From NCBI GenBank assembly GCA_014138725.1, contig JACJID010000003.1:62001-126000 (forward strand): a stretch of DNA of 64,000 nucleotides, read 5' to 3'. Both the position numbers and the translations under genes were made by a program. Of this stretch, positions 9,702-18,599 are shown piece after piece. Source of the stretch: Kutzneria viridogrisea (GTDB taxonomy: Bacteria; Actinomycetota; Actinomycetes; Mycobacteriales; Pseudonocardiaceae). Position 1 is the first letter of the stretch. Every line of letters begins with the position of its first letter. The notes beneath the pieces are model-generated. The model was given only the letters and a program-made list of their open reading frames with translations, ran no database searches and had not been told where the DNA came from.

Positions 9702-10439
9702 TCACAGCCGGGATCTCAGCACGGCGATCTCGGGCCACGGGTCGAAGCCGTGCTCGATCAGCCAGCGAACCCCCCGCAGGCTTCGCAACGACCACCACGC
9801 GCGGATCACGTCGAGGTCGACGTCGGTGCCGTAGCCCGCGACAACCTCGCCAAGGTGCTCCTCGTGTCCGAGCGTCAAGGTGGCGAGGTCGAACAGGGCA
9901 TCGCCCTGGCCCGCCTCGGACCAGTCGATCACGCCGGTGATCTCGTCACCGTCGACGAACACGTGGGTGACCTGGAGGTCGCCGTGCGTGAACACCGGTG
10001 TCCACGGCCGGAGCGCAGCCTCGGCAATCCGGCGGTTGCGCGTGACCACCTCGGCGGGAACGACGCCGTTCGTGATGAGCCACTCGCATTCACCGTCGAG
10101 GTGCGATGCGACCTCGTCGAGGCTCCAACCGGGCCATGGCGGCAGCGGCGCGTCGTGCAGCATCCGTGCGGCGGCACCCGCCGCGGCCCATGCCGCCGAG
10201 GACGCGATCGACGGCTCGCCAAGGCGGCCGAGTGCCGTCCCTGGGAGGGCGGCCAGCGCGAGCACGGGCGGCTTGCGCCACAGGACCTCCGGAGTCGGGA
10301 TCGGCGCCATAGCCATCGCCTCGACCTCGACGCCGGTGCGCGTCTGATCAGCGTCGATCTTCAGGAACACCTCGCCCACACGCAGGGTCGCGCGCTCGTG
10401 ATGGGCGACGACAACCTCGACCTCCTCCACGTCGGCCAT
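9702..10439 (-). CDS. APH-family phosphotransferase
   Basis: A 245-residue aminoglycoside-phosphotransferase-fold kinase. The Brenner-type catalytic loop is HGDLQVTH and the metal-binding segment is VIDWSEAGQGD. An early VFLKID supplies the ATP-binding Lys. The His in place of Asn after HGDLxxx is frequent in actinobacterial members. The start is ATG 10439 (MADVEEVEVVV); a longer frame to 10673 overlaps the divergent methyltransferase and has no family-like sequence. The substrate cannot be told; most such genes are small-molecule kinases, not drug-resistance genes. Confidence 0.8.
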   Translation of the reverse strand: MADVEEVEVVVAHHERATLRVGEVFLKIDADQTRTGVEVEAMAMAPIPTPEVLWRKPPVLALAALPGTALGRLGEPSIASSAAWAAAGAAARMLHDAPLPPWPGWSLDEVASHLDGECEWLITNGVVPAEVVTRNRRIAEAALRPWTPVFTHGDLQVTHVFVDGDEITGVIDWSEAGQGDALFDLATLTLGHEEHLGEVVAGYGTDVDLDVIRAWWSLRSLRGVRWLIEHGFDPWPEIAVLRSRL

Positions 10440-10653
10440 TATCGCGGGGATGACCACCGACGTCGCCGGGTTTATCGCGTGCGGCTGCGTGGCGGCCTCG
10501 CTCAGACCAGCCTGCCCCCGGCCACTGGACCGGTCGTCGCGGTCCACCACTGGCCGGTGTGGTGGCGTTGTCCCTTGTATGAGGGGAAGCGTCGCACCGG
10601 CGGGACTGGTGGTCGAGATGATCTCCTGGCGTCCTGATTGATCACTCGGCAGT

Positions 10654-11406
10654 ATGGGAAACATGCCTGCCATTCCCGAGAGTTCCGCCGGGGCCGCCGA
10701 CGTGGCCGTGGAAAACGACTACGACAGCTTCGCTGAGGCTTACACGGTCGAGAACGAGACCAGCCTCATCAACGCCTACTACGCACGGCCCGCGATCCTC
10801 GAGCTGGCCGGGGATGTGGCCGGGCGGCGGATTCTCGACGCCGGCTGCGGCGCTGGCGCCGTGTCCGTGGCGCTGCGTGATCGGGGCGCCCTCGTGAGCG
10901 GCTTCGATCGCAGCGCCAAGATGGTGGAGCTGGCCCGGCAGCGGCTCGGCGAGGACGTGGACCTGCGGGTCGCCGACATCGGCAAGCCGCTGCCGTATCC
11001 CGACGGCGCGTTCGACGATGGCGTCGCCGCCCTGGTGCTGCACTACCTGGAGGACTGGACTGGGCCGCTGGCCGAGTTGCGGCGGATGCTGAAGCCCGGT
11101 GGCCGGCTGATCGTGGTGGTCAATCACCCCATCATCCTCAAGATGGTGCATCGCGAGACCGACTACTTCGCGACCACCAAGTGGTCCGACGAGTACGACT
11201 TCAACGGCCAGAAGGCCGTGCTCACCTACTGGCACCGGCCGCTGCACGCGATGACCGACGCCTTCACCGCGGCCGGCTTCCGCACGGCCGTCATCAGCGA
11301 ACCGCCCCCCGTGCCGGAAGCCCGCGAACTCTTCCCCGACGAGATGGCGAGGTTTCCCTCCGGAGCCTTCCTGAGCTTCCTGTTCTTCGTCCTGGAGGCC
11401 GTCTGA
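10654..11406 (+). CDS. Class I SAM-dependent methyltransferase
   Basis: 250 residues. Motif I is ILDAGCGAGAVSVAL at about residues 59-73, followed by an acidic strand end (VSGFDRSAKM) and motif III-like LAELRRMLKPGGRLIVVV. The N-terminal NDYDSFAEAYTVENE is typical of small-molecule methyltransferases of the UbiE/BioC type. ATG 10654 and ATG 10663 are both possible. It stands alone on this strand, divergent from the kinase at 9702-10439. Substrate unknown. Confidence 0.8.
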   Translation: MGNMPAIPESSAGAADVAVENDYDSFAEAYTVENETSLINAYYARPAILELAGDVAGRRILDAGCGAGAVSVALRDRGALVSGFDRSAKMVELARQRLGEDVDLRVADIGKPLPYPDGAFDDGVAALVLHYLEDWTGPLAELRRMLKPGGRLIVVVNHPIILKMVHRETDYFATTKWSDEYDFNGQKAVLTYWHRPLHAMTDAFTAAGFRTAVISEPPPVPEARELFPDEMARFPSGAFLSFLFFVLEAV

Positions 11407-11412
11407 CTGCGC

Positions 11413-11434
11413 CTGGCACTGGTCCGGCTGCCAG
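11413..11434. terminator. Weak hairpin between convergent genes
   Basis: CTGGCA at 11413-11418 pairs with TGCCAG at 11429-11434 across a 10-base loop and is followed by AAAAAC. It lies in the 48-base gap between two convergent genes. Confidence 0.35.
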
Positions 11435-11454
11435 AAAAACGGGCTCACCCGGGC

Positions 11455-12387
11455 TTATCCACGAGGAGCCGCATTCGCCCGGCGGAGGCGTTCGGCCGCT
11501 TGTGCCCGGAGCGCCTTGCCTGCCACCGGGATGTCGCCGTGCAGCGCTTCCCATCGGGCGTTGTGCGCTGCCGGCCACAAGCTGGCCGCCCACGCGACCT
11601 CCTGCTCCACGGTCGTGAACAAGCGTCCCCGAATATCCTGATAAGCCTCCAGGAACGCCTCGGAACTCTCGATCGGTGCCAGCGTGGGCGGCCCGGCGTT
11701 GGTGAACGCCCCACTCGCCGCTCCCACCAACGCCGCCTCCGGCTGCCATGCCAGGCTGTCCCAGTCGTGCACCGCCCACACCTGCCGACCGTGCCACCGG
11801 AGGTTCTGCGCCTCGAAGTCGGCGTGGCCCAGCACGCACGGCAGGCTGGCGGCCAGTATCCGCCCGCGGGCCCGGTCGGCCGTGTCGACGACGCACGCGG
11901 GCACGGCGCCCTGGTCCCGGTCATCGAGGAAGCCGATCGCCGGCCACAACCCGGAATCCGTGTGGTCCCAACGCGCCCAGCGCGGATTCGGCAGCGGCGG
12001 CGCGACGGCCACCTCGGCCAGTTCGGCCATCAGCTGGGCGAACACCTCCGCGTAGCGCACGGCCACGTCCGGCGAGTCCCCGTGCAACACCTCGCCGCCG
12101 GGCCGGAACTCCTCGGCGTGCACGGCCAGCGAACCGACACCGACCACCGGCGTGAGCGGCCGGGCACACGGAAACCCGCGCTGCGCCAACCGGGCCTGCG
12201 CCGCGACACACGACACGGCCCGACCGTCATCGGCGCGCGTCTTGACCACGACGTCCGTACCATCGGCCAGCCGGAGACCGAACACCGCCGACATCTGTTG
12301 CAGCTGGAACAGCACCTCGGCGGGCTCGCCACCCAGATGGTCCAGACACCAAGCGGGCAACCAGTCCGGCACATCGTCCAACGGCAC
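11455..12387 (-). CDS. APH-family phosphotransferase
   Basis: 310 residues with GTG start at 12387. The N-lobe has VVVKTRADDGRAVSCVAAQ (ATP-binding Lys) and the catalytic loop is GHADFEAQN with the Asn retained, followed by VHDWDSLAW for metal binding. This is the complete kinase fold of the APH/choline kinase group. It is not closely similar to the kinase at 9702. Upstream is only the GAF-ANTAR relic, so it is probably monocistronic. Substrate unknown. Confidence 0.8.
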   Translation of the reverse strand: MPLDDVPDWLPAWCLDHLGGEPAEVLFQLQQMSAVFGLRLADGTDVVVKTRADDGRAVSCVAAQARLAQRGFPCARPLTPVVGVGSLAVHAEEFRPGGEVLHGDSPDVAVRYAEVFAQLMAELAEVAVAPPLPNPRWARWDHTDSGLWPAIGFLDDRDQGAVPACVVDTADRARGRILAASLPCVLGHADFEAQNLRWHGRQVWAVHDWDSLAWQPEAALVGAASGAFTNAGPPTLAPIESSEAFLEAYQDIRGRLFTTVEQEVAWAASLWPAAHNARWEALHGDIPVAGKALRAQAAERLRRANAAPRG

Positions 12388-12507
12388 AGTGAGGACTGTG
12401 CCATGCGCAGGTCAACGTTGCATCAAATTCAAATCGAGCAACTATCATCTACGCACGGAAACCACAACCCTCGAAACCATTCGCGCGCACTCGCCTGGAC
12501 ACCGACC

Positions 12508-13113
12508 ACGGGTGCGGGCGCGCCCTCTGCTCTGTCCAGGGCCGCCTGCTACGCCGCCACCAACTCAACCGACGCCGACACCGTCGAGCAGATGATCGAA
12601 CTCCAGATCACCCTCGGCTAGGGACCAGCCCTGACGGCCATGCACGACGGTCAGCCCGTGCTGGTCGCGGACCTCGCCCACCAACCGCACTACGCGCGGT
12701 GGCCGGTGTTCGGCCCCGCCGCGGTCAGCGAGTCGTTGGTCGCGATCTTCGCGTTCCCCTCGACGATGGGGCAGATCACGCTCGGCGCGCTGGAGGTCTA
12801 CCGGGCACACGCGGATCCACTCTCCGGTGACGAACTGGCCCTGGTGTTCGCCGACGTGCTGACCGGCCAAGTGCTCACCCAGGTGGCCGAGGAGGAGTTC
12901 GTGGTCGAACGGTTCCACGGCCGCTGGCTGACCGTGCACCAGGCCACGAGCATGGCCTCGGTGCATCTGCGCTGCACCCTCACCGAGGCGTTCCTGCGGT
13001 TGTGCGGCCACGCCTACGCCACCCGTCGACGTCTGTCCGATGTCGCTGAAGACGTCGTCGACGGCGTGCTGAGACTATGGCTCGACGACCCGCCGAACAG
13101 CACCGGCGACGGC
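12508..13113 (+). pseudogene. GAF-ANTAR regulator, inactivated by a nonsense codon
   Basis: The reading frame shows a GAF domain and an ANTAR RNA-binding domain, but it is interrupted by TAG at 12619-12621. The residues around it read LQITLG-stop-GPALTAMHDG, where intact relatives have LGEGP, so the stop replaces a Glu codon (GAG to TAG). After it come HYARWPVFGPAA and FPSTMGQITLGALEVY (GAF), then WLTVHQATSMASVHLR and HAYATRRRLSDVAED (ANTAR). The usual stop after the ANTAR domain is missing and the frame runs on into unrelated sequence. No clear start is visible. Intact relatives are transcription antiterminators. A shorter protein from 12640 would lack half of GAF. Confidence 0.75.
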
Positions 13114-13129
13114 TTATCCCGCCCCTGCC

Positions 13130-13783
13130 ACGCAGGCCGACCGGTGGCCGCGTTTGGCCCGATTAGCCAGCACACACGGGATCCGCGCCCTGTACGCGGT
13201 CCCGATGCACGCCTTCGGCGTCGTCGTCGGGACCCTCGTGCTGCTGTGCCGCCGGGTGCCCGTACTGACCGCCGACGAACTCGACACCGCTCAGGGCTGT
13301 GCGGTGATCGTCGCGGCGGGCATGCTGGCCGACACTGTCGCCGACGCCCTTCCCGACACGGCCGCGCCTCTCACCCGGCACCGCGTGTTCCATGACCAGG
13401 TCACCATCTGGCAGGCGAGCGGCGCCCTCGCCGCCCGACTCGGCGTGGACATCCCCACCGCACTGGCCATGCTCCGCCGCCACGCCGTGCAGAACACCCA
13501 GCCGCTGGCGCACAGCGCACGGCACGCCCTGACCTGGACGCCCGAGGTCCGTGACGGTTTCGCGGGCCAGCACCGCGACACCCGCGTCCCGGTGGTCGAG
13601 GCTGACTCGTTTGTCAGCAGTTGCCTGGCAGGGCTCTTGCGCGCGGAGGGCTTCGAGGTCGCCACGACCGCGACGGTGCACGCCGCGCGGGGCCAGCAGG
13701 CGAACCCTGCGCCGGTGGCGATCATCGACCAGTTCCTGCCCGGCGCGGCCGATCTCGGGCGCGACTTGGTGACGGGGTTCTGA
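13130..13783 (+). pseudogene. Second GAF-ANTAR-like relic joined to a truncated receiver domain
   Basis: In the +1 frame relative to the previous relic, DRWPRLARLASTHGIRALYA and MHAFGVVVGTLVLL match the second half of a GAF domain. A helical ANTAR-like part follows (IWQASGALAARLGVDIPTAL), then VPVVEADSFVSSCLAGLLRA, which resembles the first strand and helix of a response-regulator receiver with VAIIDQFLPG at the phospho-acceptor strand. The 5' half of GAF is absent and the receiver stops early. A deletion that joined two neighbouring regulator genes is the simplest explanation. Expression from an internal start near 13154 is possible but doubtful. Confidence 0.55.
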
Positions 13784-13924
13784 GTTCGTGCCTGTGGGAC
13801 TCGTGAAGTCATCGCGCGACAGCAAGTACACCGCCTCTTTCGACGCTGTCCTTGCCGCAGCGACGACTTTTCGAGCCGCACAGGTTCAACGGGGCGTTGT
13901 CCAACGCGCTCGGCAAACTCGGGT

Positions 13925-14548
13925 TCAGCCGAGTTCGGTTCGGCGTCGCCGCAACTCCTCGATGGTCGCATCGACCGTGTCGCGGTGCTGCTGGAGCCGC
14001 CCGATGGCCTTGTCGATCTCGGCACGAAGCTCCTCGACGCCGCCGCGCCCGATCTCCACATGATCGGGGTGGACCCGGTTGCGCTCGCCGACCACCAGTG
14101 GCCGGTCCACGCGAGGCACGTGCGACATCCTGTTGTTGATGAAGTCGTTCAGCTCGTCCAGGCTGTCGTTGAGACGCTCGGTCCAGGACAGGCGCCGGAG
14201 GGCCTCTTTCTCGGGATCGCGCTCGTTCCAGGACGCGTCGGCCATGGTGCGGGTCAACGCCTCGTCGGTGGCGCGGAAGTTCAGTATCAGGCCGGTGATG
14301 GCGTGCCGAACCGACTCCACGTCGGGCGGATCTGATTCCTTTCGGCGCGAGGCGGGCCAGGTCCGTTGTCCGCCGCGTCGTTTGTAGTGCTGCTGCATCG
14401 CCTGCTTGGAGCGTTCGCCGTAGACCGCGCCCAGCCGTTCCCACGACCAGCCGCTGTCCATGATCGATTCGATCAGCACCCGTTCGGCCTGGTCCACCGC
14501 GTCGCGGGCCCAGGGCATCATCCGCAATGCGCTCAAGGATTCGTCCAC
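13925..14548 (-). CDS. Small putative DNA-binding protein with C-terminal coiled coil
   Basis: 207 residues, not matched to a named family. The N-terminal 60 residues look like a helix-turn-helix (VLIESIMDSGWSWERLGAVY) with a basic tail (YKRRGGQRTWPASRRK). The centre is helical, and the last 50 residues form a coiled coil (VEELRAEIDKAIGRLQQHRD) rich in Glu and Arg. The GTG at 14548 is preceded by no proper ribosome site; a 47-bp palindrome ends 3 bases before it. Its -35/-10-like boxes would place transcription start at or next to the GTG, so a leaderless message is likely. An internal ATG pair (MMPW) is the alternative start. Confidence 0.6.
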   Translation of the reverse strand: MDESLSALRMMPWARDAVDQAERVLIESIMDSGWSWERLGAVYGERSKQAMQQHYKRRGGQRTWPASRRKESDPPDVESVRHAITGLILNFRATDEALTRTMADASWNERDPEKEALRRLSWTERLNDSLDELNDFINNRMSHVPRVDRPLVVGERNRVHPDHVEIGRGGVEELRAEIDKAIGRLQQHRDTVDATIEELRRRRTELG

Positions 14549-14550
14549 TC

Positions 14551-14597
14551 CGTCAACGTATCGGTTGACGCTTGATGCGTCAACCGATACGTTGACG
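14551..14597. promoter_or_regulatory. Perfect 20-bp palindrome containing symmetric promoters
   Basis: CGTCAACGTATCGGTTGACG (14551-14570) and its exact reverse complement (14578-14597) flank 7 bases. On either strand it contains TTGACG, 17 bases, TACGTT, which matches a -35/-10 pair. The copy reading leftwards points straight at the gene starting at 14548. A dimeric repressor, perhaps that gene's own product, is the likely reader. Confidence 0.6.
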
Positions 14598-14639
14598 ACG
14601 CTCGGTCAGCGGCAGACAAGCCTGTCGCGCCGAGAGCGG

Positions 14640-15857
14640 CTACCAGTACTGATGCCGTTTTCCGTCGGTGTCGGCGACGAAGATGACCGCGTCGGCGCCG
14701 CCCAACTCTGCCGGGTTGAGCGGAATGTGGCCGGGCACGATCGGTTTGCCCGTGCCGATCGACGGGGGAAGCGCGGCGCGCAGGGCCTGCGCAGGGAACA
14801 GGGCGCGACGGGTGGTCGCCTCGGCCAACACGCGCTGGAGGGTGCCCGGATCGCTGTCGGGGTTGGCGTCAGTTGCCAGGAACACGTAGCGCTCGCCGAG
14901 GGTGAGCCCGACGAGCGCGCCAGCGCTCCCCCAGTTCGCCGCGTCCTCGCTGACCGGCACTTGGGACTGCGCACGCTGGAGGTGCACGTTGTGCGCGAAC
15001 ACCAGGCTAGGCCCGCGTCGCTGCTCCTGGGCAACGATCGCGAGCAGGTTCTCGGCCATCATCTCGGCGCGCAGGCTGAGCAAGCTCGCGATGCGATCAG
15101 GTGCGGGGCTGGCCATCGCCGCGTGATAGCGCAGCAGGCCCTGGGCGGTGCGCGCGTGCATGAGGGCGTGGTCGTAGCCGGTCGGGTCAGCGGGGCGAAG
15201 GCCGGGTGCGGCGCGGCGCAGCGCGCTGGCGAGATCGTCGGCGACGATGCGCAGGGCGCGAGCACGGTCGGAGTCGCCCACGGACGCTGCCGGGTCGAAC
15301 ATGGCCGCCTCGTTCGTCCAGTCCGCGTCCTCTCCGAGCAGCGCGTCGAGGTCGCGGACTGATTCGGGCCGCAGCGCCGCGGGCAGGTAGTCGTTGACCG
15401 AGGACAGTGCGCTTCGCGGGCTCGGCGCCGCCGAGTACTCCGTCGGCGCGTCGAAGCCGTGGAAGCGAACCCGGTCCGACGGTGCGCGGCCGGCGTTGTG
15501 CGCGCGGAGCCATTCGACGAGTTCGCGGTTGCCCGGCACGGCACCGAACCCGTGGCTGAATCCGGTCGCGAGCACCGTGTCGATCTCCGCCGCTGCCCCG
15601 GCCACGTAGTCGTCGACAACGGACGCGGCGAAGACATCGGTCTCCAGCACGATCGACCGGTATCCCCGTTCGACGAGGTGACCGAGGATTTCGTTGCGCA
15701 GCAACGGGAACGCCTCGATCCCGTGTGTCGGTTCGCCAAGGGCGAGCAGGCTCGGCGGCTCGGTCCGCGCGGCGAGCAGTTCGTCGAGGGCACGGCCCAG
15801 GCTGGTCGGGTCGTCGAGTTGGCGGCCGATCTCACGCAGTGATGCGGCAGTGGACAT
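14640..15857 (-). CDS. Erythromycin esterase family protein
   Basis: 405 residues of the EreA/EreB-like fold. The family motifs are visible: LLALGEPTHGIEAFPLLR near the N-terminus (metal/active-site Glu and His), SIVLETD, and LVFAHNVHLQRAQ (HN-H segment) near residue 290. The C-terminal third is the usual mixed domain. ATG 15857 has AGAGG five bases upstream and is preferred over the GTG at 15863. It is divergent from the double-MerR regulator at 15970. Known members open macrolide lactones, but many actinobacterial homologues act on other or unknown esters. Resistance is therefore possible, not shown. Confidence 0.85.
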   Translation of the reverse strand: MSTAASLREIGRQLDDPTSLGRALDELLAARTEPPSLLALGEPTHGIEAFPLLRNEILGHLVERGYRSIVLETDVFAASVVDDYVAGAAAEIDTVLATGFSHGFGAVPGNRELVEWLRAHNAGRAPSDRVRFHGFDAPTEYSAAPSPRSALSSVNDYLPAALRPESVRDLDALLGEDADWTNEAAMFDPAASVGDSDRARALRIVADDLASALRRAAPGLRPADPTGYDHALMHARTAQGLLRYHAAMASPAPDRIASLLSLRAEMMAENLLAIVAQEQRRGPSLVFAHNVHLQRAQSQVPVSEDAANWGSAGALVGLTLGERYVFLATDANPDSDPGTLQRVLAEATTRRALFPAQALRAALPPSIGTGKPIVPGHIPLNPAELGGADAVIFVADTDGKRHQYW

Positions 15858-15899
15858 GAACACCTCTTCCGGAATTGAACTGCCCTCGACCGTATCGTT

Positions 15900-15944
15900 G
15901 AAGACTCGGGTGAGACTTCCGCGATGTCTACCTGGGTTCGGTAG
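15900..15944. promoter_or_regulatory. Candidate MerR operators between ere-like gene and regulator
   Basis: Two inverted repeats lie in the 112-base divergent spacer. One is GAAGACTCGGGTGAGACTTC at 15900-15919 (one mismatched pair). The other is CTACC-7-GGTAG at 15928-15944. Either could be the site of the MerR-type protein encoded at 15970. Confidence 0.45.
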
Positions 15945-15969
15945 TTTGAAGCCTCAATCGGAGGTGTAA

Positions 15970-16689
15970 GTGCGACCCATCGACCTTGCCCGGGAACACG
16001 GGTTGTCCGCCCAGGCGGTCCGCAACTACGACGCCGCGGGCATCCTCCCGCCGACCGAGCGCAGCAAGACCGGCTACCGGCGCTACACGCCCCTGCACGC
16101 GCAGGCCCTGCGCGCCTTCCTCGCGTTGCGCGGCGGCCACGGGCACCAGCAGGCAGTGGAGATCATGCGCGCGACCAACCGCGGCGACACCGAGTCCGCC
16201 TACCGGCTCATCGACGCCGCGCACGTCGCGCTGCTCGCCGAACGCAACACCCGCACCGAGGTCGCGACGGCCCTGGGCAGCCTGTCCACCGCGACACCCG
16301 CCCCTGTCCACGGTCGACCGCTGACCGTGGGCGAGCTCGCGCGCAGGCTCGGCGTGCACCCAGCGACGCTGCGCACCTGGGAGACCGAGGGCATCCTGCG
16401 CCCCGAACGCGACCGAGCAACGGGTTACCGCCAATACGGACCCGACTGCGTGCGCGACGCCGAGATCGCACGGCAGCTGCGCCGGGGCGGCTACCCGCTG
16501 CACCAGGTCGCGCAGTTCATCGATTCGCTGCGCGAGGCGGGCGGAGCGGACGCGTTGACCGCCTTCCTCGACTCCTGGCAGGACCGGCTGATCACGCGCA
16601 GCCGCACCCTTCTCTCCGGCGCGGCCCAGCTCGATGCCTACCTCACCATGCTCGATCAGACGCAGCAGGAGCGGCCGACGACGTCGTGA
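15970..16689 (+). CDS. MerR-family regulator with two DNA-binding domains (TioE-like)
   Basis: 239 residues carrying two consecutive MerR-type helix-turn-helix modules. The first is at residues 1-70 (DLAREHGLSAQAVRNYDAAG, RRYTPLHAQALR), the second at about 117-185 (VGELARRLGVHPATLRTWET, YRQYGPDCVRDAEIARQL). A linker and a short C-terminal helix follow. GTG 15970 has GGAGG 5 bases upstream. This domain doubling is typical of the TioE-like group. The divergent neighbour is the erythromycin-esterase-like gene, so control of that gene, and of itself, is inferred. No ligand-binding domain is obvious. Confidence 0.8.
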   Translation: MRPIDLAREHGLSAQAVRNYDAAGILPPTERSKTGYRRYTPLHAQALRAFLALRGGHGHQQAVEIMRATNRGDTESAYRLIDAAHVALLAERNTRTEVATALGSLSTATPAPVHGRPLTVGELARRLGVHPATLRTWETEGILRPERDRATGYRQYGPDCVRDAEIARQLRRGGYPLHQVAQFIDSLREAGGADALTAFLDSWQDRLITRSRTLLSGAAQLDAYLTMLDQTQQERPTTS

Positions 16690-17024
16690 GAGCAGGGTCG
16701 CCGAGTCCTGGGACCTGGTCAGGTGGTGCGCGATGAACCCGGACTGGTCGGGCAACGCCGGCAGCGCGTTGAGCGCCTTGGCTGGGCAGACCGGCCTCAC
16801 CACCGCCGCAAGCTGATCCACACCACGGTCAACCAGCCGATGAACTCCCGCACGGCCGCGCTGGTGGGCGGCGACGATCGCGGCGGCGTAGTCGGCCTCG
16901 GCGAAACTACGCCGCTCACCTTGCGGCCCCGGTGGACACGCACCCGGTAGAACAGGTGCCCACGATGGCCGAGTGACCCTGTGGGGTGCCAGCAACCGGA
17001 ACCCTTCAGGACTTGAGTTCCACC
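16690..17024. other. Spacer without recognisable gene
   Basis: No supported gene. On the minus strand, codons reading EADYAAAIVAAHQRGRAG look like a protein remnant, but they have no start and no family was recognised. Confidence 0.4.
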
Positions 17025-18599
17025 TCAGGCCGGTCCTTGCGCCCGCTTCTCGTCCTGGGCGCGAAGCAACCCCTTGAGCACCTTTCCGCCCGCGTTGCGG
17101 GGAAGTTCGGGGACCACCACGAGGTCCTTGGGCATCTTGAAGGAGGCGAGCTGTCCGTCGAGGAACCCAGTCAGCTCCCGCAGGGACAGGTCGGCGCCAG
17201 GTGCGAGGGTGACAAACGCGACCGGCACCTGGCCCCAGCGCTCGTCGGACCTGCCGATCACGGCGATCTCCAGCACCGACGGGTGCTCGGCGATGACGTT
17301 CTCCAGTTCGGCGCAGTAGATGTTCTCGCCACCGCTGATGATCATGTCCTTCTTGCGGTCGACCACCCAGACGAAGCCCTCTTCGTCCTGCTTGACCAGG
17401 TCGCCGGAGTGGAACCAGCCTCCCGCGAAGGCCGCCGCGGTCTCCTGCGGCTTGTTCCAGTACCCCTGCGTCACGGTGGGCCCTCGGTAGACGATCTCGC
17501 CTACCTCGCCCACGGCGACGTCGTTCATGAACGCGTCCACGATGCGGTACTGGATGGTCGGGATCGGCCGGCCCACGGAGCCGAGCTTGCGCAGCGAGTC
17601 CTCCCCACGGAGCACGCAGGTGATCGGCGAGGTCTCGGTCTGGCCGAACACGGCCACGTTGAGGGCGTTGGGGAAGCTCTCGGCCATGGCTCGCAGCGTC
17701 GTGTCGCTCGCGGGCGCGGCGCCCCAGCTGATGATCCGTAGCCTCAGATCGCGCTTGCCGATGTCCGGCTGGGCGCAGATCAGGTCCCACTGCTGCGGGA
17801 CATTGAACACCACGGTGGCGCCCTCGCGTTCGTAGGCCTCCAGCACCGCCTGCGGGTCGAAGGCGCCCAGCGGGTGGATCACGACCGTGCCGCCGACCAG
17901 GAAGTTCGCCACGATCGACCCCAGACCCGCGATGTGGAAGAAGGGCGCGGTCAGGAAGCCGACGTCGGAGTCGTCGAAAATCTCCATCGCCCGGATGCAG
18001 GTGATCGCCTGCACCTGCAGGTTGCGGTGGGACAGCAGCACTCCCTTCGGCCGGCCGGTGGTGCCCGAGGTGTACATGATCAGCGCCGTTGACTCCTCGC
18101 TGACGTCGGGCAGCTCCATCGGCGCGCGTGCGGACAGGAACTCCTCGTACGCGGTGCGGCCCTCGGCCTCCTCCGACTCGCCGACGACGATCACCGTGCC
18201 GATCGACGCGGCGGCCGGCACGGCCTGGAGCAGCGACAGCAGCTGTGCGTCGACGAGGATGGCCGATGGCGTGCAGTCGGCCAGGATGTAGTCGAGTTCC
18301 AGCGGTGCGAGCCGGAAGCTGAGCGGGACGGCCATGGCCCCCAGACTGTTCGCCGCGAACACGCTTTCCACGAACCACGGGTGGTTCAGGGTGAGCATCG
18401 CCACGCGGTCGCCCTCGGCGACGCCTCGATCGGCGAGCGCGGCGGCCAGTTGCAACGACCGCCGCGACAACTGCGCCCAGGTCGTGGTCTCCCCGAGGTA
18501 GCGCAGCGCGGGCTTGTTCGGTCGCATCATCGCGTGGGTGGCCGCGTGCGCCATCCAGTGGTGCCGGAAGGACCACGCGGGAGCCGCGTCGGTCGACAT
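17025..18599 (-). CDS. Long-chain fatty-acid-CoA ligase (FadD-type, AMP-forming)
   Basis: 524 residues of the ANL superfamily. The AMP/P-loop motif YTSGTTGRPKGV lies near residues 175-186. FGQTETSP is the acyl-AMP binding A5 motif, GDLVKQDEEGFVWVVDRKKD is A7-A8, and the C-terminal catalytic Lys is in RNAGGKVLKG. It activates a carboxylic acid as CoA thioester for beta-oxidation or lipid synthesis. ATG 18599 has GAGGAG upstream. It is divergent from the tandem TetR gene, which probably controls it, and near the Lcp-like oxygenase, whose products would need such activation after oxidation. Substrate length is not readable. Confidence 0.9.
   Translation of the reverse strand: MSTDAAPAWSFRHHWMAHAATHAMMRPNKPALRYLGETTTWAQLSRRSLQLAAALADRGVAEGDRVAMLTLNHPWFVESVFAANSLGAMAVPLSFRLAPLELDYILADCTPSAILVDAQLLSLLQAVPAAASIGTVIVVGESEEAEGRTAYEEFLSARAPMELPDVSEESTALIMYTSGTTGRPKGVLLSHRNLQVQAITCIRAMEIFDDSDVGFLTAPFFHIAGLGSIVANFLVGGTVVIHPLGAFDPQAVLEAYEREGATVVFNVPQQWDLICAQPDIGKRDLRLRIISWGAAPASDTTLRAMAESFPNALNVAVFGQTETSPITCVLRGEDSLRKLGSVGRPIPTIQYRIVDAFMNDVAVGEVGEIVYRGPTVTQGYWNKPQETAAAFAGGWFHSGDLVKQDEEGFVWVVDRKKDMIISGGENIYCAELENVIAEHPSVLEIAVIGRSDERWGQVPVAFVTLAPGADLSLRELTGFLDGQLASFKMPKDLVVVPELPRNAGGKVLKGLLRAQDEKRAQGPA

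Noticed and set aside
15928-18576. Long minus-strand open frame of about 880 codons
   Set aside because: It overlaps FadD in another frame and the MerR gene on the other strand; composition is Arg/Gly/Ala-rich with no family motif.
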